A model generated the notes under the pieces. The model saw nothing but the letters and a program-made list of their open reading frames with translations, was not told the DNA's origin and did no database searches. A DNA stretch of 8,415 nt from Deltaproteobacteria bacterium (GTDB taxonomy: Bacteria > Desulfobacterota > Syntrophobacteria > BM002). Of this stretch, positions 1 through 4,594 are shown piece by piece. Within the stretch, counting starts at the first letter, position 1. The number at the start of each line of letters is the position of its first letter. The position numbers were made by a program, and so were the translations under genes. The stretch covers positions 1-8,415 of the forward strand of contig JAGFXI010000198.1 of the NCBI GenBank assembly GCA_017861095.1. Direction: 5' to 3'.

Positions 1-2
1 TC

Positions 3-386
3 GTCGACGGGAGGAAGGGAGAGATCCGGTGGGTGCGGGCGGGGCACGAGCCCGCAATACTCTATGACCCGGCCGAGGACTCTTTCACCGAACTCATGGC
101 AGGAGGAATTGCCCTCGGCGTCGACGAGACCGCGAGCTTCGAGGAGCAACGGCGCGACGGTTGGAAGGCCGGCCAGGTCATCCTCATCGGGACTGACGGC
201 ATCTGGGAGAGCGAAAATGCGCAGGGCGAAATGTTCGGAAAGGAGCGGCTCCGCGACATAGTGCGCCGAACCCATCTGCGCCCCGCCCAGGAGCTGGTTG
301 CGGCCATAACCGACGCCGTCGACCGATTCAGGGAGGACCTGCCCCGGCAGGACGACATCACCCTCGTGGTGATCAAGAAGACATAG
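3..386 (+). CDS. SpoIIE/RsbU-type PPM serine phosphatase, C-terminal part (5' end outside window)
   Basis: The reading frame is open from the left edge of the window to a TAG at 384-386, so only about the last 127 residues are present and the start lies upstream. The fragment carries the closing motifs of the SpoIIE-type PPM phosphatase domain: an AGH motif followed by P-A-I-L-Y, a G-G-I-A-L-G-V segment, the metal-binding TDG motif in LIGTDGIWES, the M-F-G-K-E-R-L segment, and the terminal QDDITLVVIKK strand with its conserved Asp pair. Members of this family dephosphorylate phosphoserine on anti-sigma-factor antagonists or act as output domains of signalling proteins. The sensor or receiver domain that would identify the pathway would be N-terminal and is not visible. 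It does not obviously belong with the formate dehydrogenase genes: a minus-strand remnant and a separate promoter lie between them. Family call is firm; biological role is unknown. Confidence 0.88.
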   Translation, partial: VDGRKGEIRWVRAGHEPAILYDPAEDSFTELMAGGIALGVDETASFEEQRRDGWKAGQVILIGTDGIWESENAQGEMFGKERLRDIVRRTHLRPAQELVAAITDAVDRFREDLPRQDDITLVVIKKT

Positions 387-394
387 CGAGTCGC

Positions 395-676
395 TCACCC
401 CAGCCCTTGGGTTGAAAGCAACCGGACGATCTCCTGCAGACGCTTCGGGTGGTTTATCGCCACCTCAGCGCCGCAGTCGTTCTCCGTGAGAGGGTACTTG
501 TGCTCGCCGAGGACCCGGACCGCCTCCTCAGGCCTATCCACCAGGAGCCCGAGGACAGAGTAGTCGGACATGTAGAATGTAGGGAGTGGCCTGCAGAGGC
601 CCTGGAACCTTCTGGGCTTTGCCTGATCCGCGCCGAACGTATTTCTCTCCTTCGCAAGTACCGGTACTCGCCACAT
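395..676 (-). pseudogene. Probable remnant of a tandem ACT-domain protein
   Basis: This 93-codon minus-strand frame reads like the second half of a small two-ACT-domain protein. The segment from S-D-Y-S-V-L-G-L-L-V-D-R-P-E-E-A to N-H-P-K-R-L-Q-E-I-V-R-L-L matches, from memory of the family, the strand 'DTSDFGILRLIVDDPEKA' and the following 'PGGLAEVLELL' of such proteins. Three things suggest decay. The first ACT unit is shortened by roughly nine residues around K-P-R-R-F-Q-G-L-C-R. The expected PGG turn of the second unit is N-H-P-K-R. The protein stops at S-T-Q-G-L-G, where relatives continue with an N-V-E-Y-M-Y-like strand. A GGAGG ribosome-binding site (complement of 682-686) lies 5 bases before the ATG at 676-674, so expression of a short protein cannot be excluded. 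Its stop is 8 bp from the phosphatase stop (convergent genes). ACT domains bind amino acids or other small ligands. Confidence 0.45.
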
Positions 677-865
677 GGCTTCCTCCGATCCTGAGAGGTA
701 CGATTGCGGTAGACCGATGCCTCGCCGTCACCCTTGGAGATCAACGAGATCGGTCTTGTGGAAGGAATTATAATGTTGCGACCTCGTCCCGGCCAGTTTA
801 CTCTTTCTCTCCCGTATTCGGACCGCCTGTGGGCGGAGGACAACGCGGTTCGAGCAACTGCGCCC
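677..865. other. Non-coding stretch between the ACT remnant and the FmdE-MoeA promoter
   Basis: No reading frame here resembles a protein I recognise; the frames that span it run antisense or out of frame through neighbouring features. It contains an 8-bp inverted repeat, AGACCGAT at 711-718 and ATCGGTCT at 749-756, separated by 30 bases. It also has a TATAAT hexamer readable on both strands around 767-774. On the minus strand this could be the -10 box for the ACT remnant, but I see no convincing -35 for either direction. Confidence 0.4.
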
Positions 866-893
866 TTGACTGGAGCCCAGGACCATCTATACT
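866..893 (+). promoter_or_regulatory. Sigma-70-like promoter for the FmdE-MoeA fusion gene
   Basis: TTGACT at 866-871 and TATACT at 888-893 are separated by 16 bases; each hexamer matches its consensus at five of six positions. Transcription would start at about 900, giving a leader of about 100 bases before the ATG at 999. The expected start coincides with the left edge of the palindrome at 900-925. It is the best promoter match I found in the window. Confidence 0.65.
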
Positions 894-899
894 GATAGC

Positions 900-925
900 C
901 TCTTATGACATAACTGTCATAAGAG
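900..925. promoter_or_regulatory. Perfect palindrome, candidate operator at the transcription start
   Basis: The left arm CTCTTATGACA (900-910) and right arm TGTCATAAGAG (915-925) are exact reverse complements around the spacer TAAC. The dyad begins about 7 bases after the -10 box and covers roughly +1 to +26, a classic place for a repressor to block initiation or early elongation. It is AT-rich and not followed by a T-run, so it is unlikely to be a terminator. A ModE-type regulator is encoded one gene downstream and is the obvious candidate binder. That link is inference: the arms do not clearly match the E. coli ModE box. Confidence 0.6.
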
Positions 926-998
926 ACCAAACCGGCGATGGAAGTGGGATATCCAGCGGAGAATCTCTCGGGCCGGAGAATGATGAAAAGGAGTGGCC

Positions 999-2675
999 AT
1001 GAGCCGTTCGCCACGCAAGAAGGCGGAGAAAGGTAAGCCCGTCAGGGTCGGGCCCTATTCCTTCGACGAGTACGTGAGCAGGGTGAAAAGTTTTCACGGG
1101 AACGTCGCTCCTGGCCTCATTCTCGGCGGCTTCATGGTGGATCTGGCCATGCGCCGCATTCCCCGGGGGGTCCTCTTTGACGCGCTGTCCGAAACGCCGG
1201 CGTGTCTGCCCGACGCAATCCAGCTCCTTACGCCTTGCACGGTGGGAAACGGTTGGCTGAAGGTGATCAATCTCGGTCGTTACGCCCTGAGTCTCTACGA
1301 CAAGGATAGCGGCGACGGGGTCAGGGTCTTTCTGGACCCAAGGAAGCTCACGTCCTGGCCGGAGGTGGAGGCCTGGCTCTTCAAACTCAAGCCAAAGGCG
1401 GAGCAGGACAAGGGGCGCCTTCTCGCTCAGATGGCTGAGGCGGGGGCTGAGCTCTGCGGCCTCCAGACCGTCAAAATCCAGCAGCGGCTTCTCAAGAAAC
1501 AGAGCCGGGGTCGAATTGCCCTATGCCCCCTGTGCAGCGAGCCATATCCTGAAAGGGACGGGGCTATCTGCAGGGCCTGCCAGGGCGAAGCCCCGTACGT
1601 CGCCACCGATACGGAGGGAACCGCCTTCACCGCGGAGGCGGCCTTCCTCAAGCCGGTAGCTACAGAGCATGCGGTGGGGCGCAAGGTGCTCCACGACCTG
1701 ACCCTCATCGTCCCCGGGGAGAGCAAGGGGCCGGCCTTCACCCGCGGCCAGATCATCGACGTCGGCGATCTCTGCCGACTCCAGCAGATGGGCCGCCAGC
1801 GGCTCTACCTTGAGGACGAGAACATCCCCCGGGGAGACTGGGTTCACGAGAACGAGGCCGCCATCGCCTTCGCCAGGGCCATGGCCGGGGCAGGTGTCGG
1901 CTTCGACGAGCCGCCCCGGGAGGGCAAGGTGAACCTCCGTGCCGAGCGGGACGGCCTCCTGGTGGTGGATACGGCGCGGCTGGAGCAGTTCAACATGCTT
2001 CCCGGAGTCATGTGCGCCAGCCGCAAGGGTTATACCGTGGTCACCGTCGGCAGGAACGTCGCGGGAACTCGCGCCATCCCCCTCTACCTTCCCAGGGCCG
2101 ACTTCCTCAAGGCAATGGCCATTCTCGGCGGTGGCCCCATTTTCCGTGTCCTCCCCATGCGCAGGGCCAGGGTGGGCATTCTAGTCACCGGCACCGAGGT
2201 ATTTCAGGGGCTGATCAAAGATCAATTCGCTCCGATCATCGAAGCCAAGGTGAGAAAACACGGGTGCGAGGTGGTGCGGGCGCTCATCGTGCCTGACGAC
2301 CGCGCCGCCATACGAAAAGGAGTGGGAGAGCTCGTGGAGGCGGGAGTCGACCTCCTGGTGACCACCGCCGGACTGTCGGTGGATCCGGACGATGTGACGC
2401 GCCAGGGCCTGCTGGATGCCGGGGCGACCGACCTCCTCTACGGTGCACCCATCCTGCCGGGGGCCATGACCTTGCTGGCCCACATCGGCACGGTGCGGGT
2501 CATGGGAGTGCCCGCCTGCGCCCTCTACTTCAAGGCCACGAGCTTCGACCTCCTTCTCCCCCGGGCACTCGCCGGGCTGGAGATCACGAGACGGGACCTG
2601 GCCAAGCTCGGGCACGGCGCCTTCTGCCTGGACTGCAAGAGGTGCACCTTCCCCAAGTGCACCTTCGGCGGGTGA
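999..2675 (+). CDS. FmdE-domain / MoeA-like molybdopterin-binding fusion protein
   Basis: A 558-residue cytoplasmic protein with no signal peptide or membrane segment. Domains in order: (a) FmdE-like, about 20-130, with the F-H-G..A-P-G-L-I-L-G motif (His33) and the A-C-L-P-D-A-I-Q..T-P-C-T-V-G-N-G motif (Cys69, Cys80); (b) a zinc-ribbon-like segment with C176-x2-C179 and C191-x2-C194; (c) a MoeA-like region, about 225-385, starting at E-H-A-V-G and H-D-L-T-L-I-V-P-G; (d) a MoeA/MogA-type molybdopterin-binding domain, about 386-535, with G-I-L-V-T-G-T-E-V-F, the loop TTAGLSVDPDDVT (Ala where relatives usually have a second Gly) and P-A-C-A-L-Y-F-K; (e) a tail with Cys543, 546, 549 and 554. 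FmdE is named after a gene in the molybdenum formylmethanofuran dehydrogenase operon. A role in handling Mo/W or molybdopterin for the nearby formate dehydrogenase is inference. ATG 999 is preferred because AAAAGGAG (986-993) lies 5 bases before it; a GTG at 993 would overlap that site. Confidence 0.85.
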   Translation: MSRSPRKKAEKGKPVRVGPYSFDEYVSRVKSFHGNVAPGLILGGFMVDLAMRRIPRGVLFDALSETPACLPDAIQLLTPCTVGNGWLKVINLGRYALSLYDKDSGDGVRVFLDPRKLTSWPEVEAWLFKLKPKAEQDKGRLLAQMAEAGAELCGLQTVKIQQRLLKKQSRGRIALCPLCSEPYPERDGAICRACQGEAPYVATDTEGTAFTAEAAFLKPVATEHAVGRKVLHDLTLIVPGESKGPAFTRGQIIDVGDLCRLQQMGRQRLYLEDENIPRGDWVHENEAAIAFARAMAGAGVGFDEPPREGKVNLRAERDGLLVVDTARLEQFNMLPGVMCASRKGYTVVTVGRNVAGTRAIPLYLPRADFLKAMAILGGGPIFRVLPMRRARVGILVTGTEVFQGLIKDQFAPIIEAKVRKHGCEVVRALIVPDDRAAIRKGVGELVEAGVDLLVTTAGLSVDPDDVTRQGLLDAGATDLLYGAPILPGAMTLLAHIGTVRVMGVPACALYFKATSFDLLLPRALAGLEITRRDLAKLGHGAFCLDCKRCTFPKCTFGG

Positions 2676-2751
2676 GGTCCCCGGCGCGAGGAGAGCTTCG
2701 CCCGGGCACCACGGGCCACCCTCCGCTAAGGATGATGAGTTCGATCTAAAG

Positions 2752-3114
2752 ATGGATGAACAGACTCTGACCGTAAGGCTGCACCTCTGGCTGGAGAAAA
2801 AAGAAGGGATCGGCTTTGGCATGGGTCGGGCCCTTCTTCTCGCCAAGATCGAGCAGCACGGCTCTCTCAAGAAGGCAGCCGACGAGCTCGGTATGTCCTA
2901 TCGGGCCGCATGGGGAAAGATCAAAGAAAGCGAGAGGATATTGGGAGTCAAACTGATCGCGCAAAGCGGCAGCAAGAAAGAAGGTTATCATCTGACTGAA
3001 TTCGGTGCGTCCCTCAAGGAAAAATACTTGCGCTGGTTCAAAACGGTTGAAAAAGAGGCTCTCAGAAAAGCTCGGGAGACATTTCCCTGGGCCATCAAGG
3101 GCTATGAGGACTGA
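2752..3114 (+). CDS. ModE-type winged helix-turn-helix regulator, DNA-binding domain only
   Basis: A 120-residue protein matching the N-terminal domain of the molybdate-responsive regulator ModE (LysR-like winged helix). Residues about 23-70 contain G-R-A-L-L-L-A-K-I, then G-S-L-K-K-A-A-D-E-L-G-M-S-Y-R-A-A-W-G-K-I, the family's recognition-helix signature. The wing follows, then L-T-E-F-G and a closing helix. Full ModE has two C-terminal Mop (molybdate-binding) domains; here the protein ends after the DNA-binding part, so if it senses molybdate it must do so differently or through a partner. It starts 76 bp after the FmdE-MoeA gene on the same strand. The ATG is weakly served by a ribosome-binding site (TAAAG just before it), and I found no upstream in-frame alternative. 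The context with molybdopterin, FdhD and formate dehydrogenase genes supports a Mo/W-linked regulator. Its targets are not shown by the sequence. Confidence 0.82.
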   Translation: MDEQTLTVRLHLWLEKKEGIGFGMGRALLLAKIEQHGSLKKAADELGMSYRAAWGKIKESERILGVKLIAQSGSKKEGYHLTEFGASLKEKYLRWFKTVEKEALRKARETFPWAIKGYED

Positions 3115-3217
3115 TTGCCGACGAAGACGAGGGCGAAGCTGCACCAACGTATGATGATTTCGCAAAAAGTCGCCAAGGCGAACGGCACAAATATAGGCGG
3201 GACAAGGCGCGCGAATC

Positions 3218-3236
3218 CCTGCCTGCGGCAGGCAGG
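3218..3236. repeat. Perfect 9-bp inverted repeat (hairpin)
   Basis: CCTGCCTGC (3218-3226) and GCAGGCAGG (3228-3236) are exact reverse complements with a single central G. In RNA or single-stranded DNA the inner pairs must open to make a loop, leaving a stem of about 7-8 bp. No T-run follows, so it is not a standard terminator. It is read here as an internal part of the larger repeat. Confidence 0.6.
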
Positions 3237-3291
3237 TTGAGGAATGAGGCGTACATAGATGTGCGCTGCAATGACGAAAGATGAAGCGCAA

Positions 3292-3308
3292 TCCCGCGCC
3301 TCGCGGGA
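3292..3308. repeat. 7-bp GC-rich hairpin with a 3-base loop
   Basis: TCCCGCG (3292-3298) pairs exactly with CGCGGGA (3302-3308) around the loop CCT. It is followed by ACAGATGGACGTTTT, so the T-run begins about 10 bases after the stem, which is too far for a textbook intrinsic terminator. It sits between the ModE-type gene and fdhD, near the right end of the candidate repeat. Confidence 0.55.
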
Positions 3309-3426
3309 CAGATGGACGTTTTAAGAAGCCGTCAAGTATTGCTCAAGGCCGGATAGACATAATTGAGGCTGCGTGAAGGATGTTAATCGTCTGGACGCAC
3401 TCACTCGCGAATGAGGAATATCACGT

Positions 3427-4185
3427 ATGCAAACCCTGCGATACAAGACCTCACGTTTCAAGGAGGGCAGCCTGTTTGCTGCAGAATACAATCTTGCCGT
3501 AGAAGAACTTCTGGAGATTTATATAGACGACTCACCCTATGCCGTCACCATGCGCCTTCCGGGAAATGACCTAAATCTTGTCACCGGCTTTTGTTTCACG
3601 GAGGGGATTATCGATTCCTGGGATGATGTGCGCTCCATAGGGCACTGCAAGGAAATCCCCGGAAACCGAAGGATGGTGGTGCGCCTGAAGATAGGGCACG
3701 ACAAGGAGCGCTTCAATTGCATCCACTTGGAGGATGTCTTGCGGCTGAAAGATCTGGTCGAAACCAAACAAGCGGTATTCGCGTTGACGGGCTCAACCCA
3801 TGCCGCCGCGATCTTCGATGCCGGGAAGAACCTGCTGGCCTTTGCAGAGGACATCGGAAGACACAATGCCTTCGACAAGACCATCGGCGCGCTAGTCCGG
3901 GCGGAAAAGATAAACGAGGCTTTTCTTGCGATTGTGTCCTCACGGCTGAGTTTCGAGATGGTTCAGAAAGCGGGCATGGTGGGATTTGAGATTCTCACAG
4001 GTATTTCCGGCCCCACAAGCATGGCCGTGCGTATGGCCGAGGATTTGAATATTACCCTGATCGGATTCCTACGGGAAACCAGCATGAGTATCTATACGCA
4101 TCCCGGGAGGATCCTCTCTTCCGCGTATCATGGCGCGGACCATCCACCTGCTCGCTTTTCTTCACGCGTCCACCTCGCCAGATGA
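3427..4185 (+). CDS. fdhD: FdhD-family formate dehydrogenase accessory protein lacking the CxxC motif
   Basis: FdhD proteins relay sulfur from a cysteine desulfurase to the Mo/W-bis-MGD cofactor, which formate dehydrogenases need for activity. This 252-residue protein has the family signatures: G-F-C-F-T-E-G-I-I (54-62), L-T-G-S-T-H-A-A-A-I-F-D (120-131), A-E-D-I-G-R-H-N-A-F-D-K-T-I-G-A (140-155), S-S-R-L-S-F-E-M-V-Q-K-A-G, G-P-T-S-M-A-V-R-M-A and I-Y-T-H-P. The segment that normally holds the catalytic CxxC and links the two halves is missing. The protein passes from F-N-C98 to L-R-L-K-D-L-V-E-T-K-Q and the TGS-H-A-A motif, and its only cysteines in the N-terminal half are 56, 74 and 98. The frame is continuous, so this is not a frameshift. 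A tail of about 25 residues after I-Y-T-H-P-G-R-I appears extra. GAGG at 3413-3416 lies 10 bases before the ATG. It is on the same strand as fdhA but 409 bp upstream. Confidence 0.9.
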   Translation: MQTLRYKTSRFKEGSLFAAEYNLAVEELLEIYIDDSPYAVTMRLPGNDLNLVTGFCFTEGIIDSWDDVRSIGHCKEIPGNRRMVVRLKIGHDKERFNCIHLEDVLRLKDLVETKQAVFALTGSTHAAAIFDAGKNLLAFAEDIGRHNAFDKTIGALVRAEKINEAFLAIVSSRLSFEMVQKAGMVGFEILTGISGPTSMAVRMAEDLNITLIGFLRETSMSIYTHPGRILSSAYHGADHPPARFSSRVHLAR

Positions 4186-4594
4186 GCATCCTGCACGCCG
4201 GCTGACATCCCCAGACTCAAATGGCGCTCACGCCAGAGGACATGCCTGGGGTTGAGCAGCCTTTCGGGCATGGGGAACCTACCGACCCGCACGGCCCCCC
4301 GGGTCATAACGGCGATGAAAAAGCTACGAGCCCACGAGGCCGGGACGCTGCGAAGCAGAAAGATGGCAGACTTTCTGGCTCGCTGGTTTTTGAACTTCCC
4401 TCCATGTTTATATCAAAGGGATCACCGAGAACAATGAGGCCATTATGTTTAAATTAATATATTGAAATCATTTGTAAAATTGTCTACCCTCCTTTCAGGT
4501 TTTGATGCTGTGTCTCGCTCTTTGAGCTTGCCAGAGATGTTTGATAGTTCGGTGCGGCGGGTTTCTTCTGACAATCACAAGAAAGGAGGAGGAG
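4186..4594. other. Intergenic region upstream of fdhA: hairpins, then AT-rich leader
   Basis: I find no gene here. Two overlapping frames at 4221-4457 and 4252-4437 encode arginine- and proline-rich products that I do not recognise. The left end is rich in dyads. A nested stem joins CCCCAG (4209-4214) with CTGGGG (4246-4251), enclosing TGGCG/CGCCA (4222-4226/4231-4235). An alternative stem CATGCC (4241-4246) / GGCATG (4268-4273) shares base 4246 with the outer stem. A third pairs GACCCG (4284-4289) with CGGGTC (4300-4305). From about 4440 to 4485 the sequence becomes clearly AT-rich, a likely promoter zone for fdhAB. A weak candidate is TTGAAA (4462-4467) with TACCCT (4485-4490) at 17 bases. 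I saw no GG-N10-GC sigma-54 element between 4490 and 4594. Confidence 0.45.

Larger units (their letters stand above)
3152..3334. repeat. Putative dispersed non-coding repeat with imperfect terminal inverted repeats
   Basis: This occupies most of the 312-bp gap before fdhD. The ends TGATGATTTCGCAAAAAGTC (3152-3171) and GACGTTTTAAGAAGCCGTCA (3315-3334) pair at 14 of 20 positions when one is reverse-complemented. Between them are two strong hairpins: CCTGCCTGC / GCAGGCAGG (3218-3226 / 3228-3236) and TCCCGCG / CGCGGGA (3292-3298 / 3302-3308). No convincing reading frame lies inside. The look, with a TTCGCAAAAAGTC-like end and a G/C hairpin core, is that of intergenic repeats I associate with deltaproteobacterial genomes, but a single copy in this window cannot prove it is repeated. 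No target-site duplication was seen. Confidence 0.45.

Noticed and set aside
993..998. GTG at 993 as the start of the FmdE-MoeA gene
   Set aside because: It overlaps the AAAAGGAG ribosome-binding site; ATG 999 has the correct spacing.
454..1014. Long minus- and plus-strand frames across 454-1014
   Set aside because: Arg/Ser-rich products with no family resemblance; they cross the ACT remnant, the promoter and the palindrome.
2181..2870. Large antisense frames opposite the FmdE-MoeA gene, fdhA (5600-6490) and fdhB (7172-7891)
   Set aside because: These are expected by-products of high-GC codon bias opposite well-supported genes and have no recognisable domains.
3352..3365. Second copy of the 900-925 operator upstream of fdhD (GACATAATTG)
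   Set aside because: It resembles only the central part of the palindrome and has no matching second arm; too short to support.
4209..4305. Moco/Tuco riboswitch
   Set aside because: I could not match the conserved core or GNRA-receptor layout, and it lies about 290 bases from fdhA. Kept only as an unassigned structured region.
4221..4457. Possible small genes in the fdhD-fdhA gap (4221-4457 and 4252-4437)
   Set aside because: Products are unrecognised, rich in Arg/Pro, lack good ribosome-binding sites and overlap a hairpin-rich region. Decayed coding sequence cannot be excluded.
4541..4594. Upstream ATG at 4541 as the fdhA start
   Set aside because: It would put 18 residues before the twin-arginine motif and ignore the AGGAGG at 4584-4589, which sits correctly before ATG 4595.
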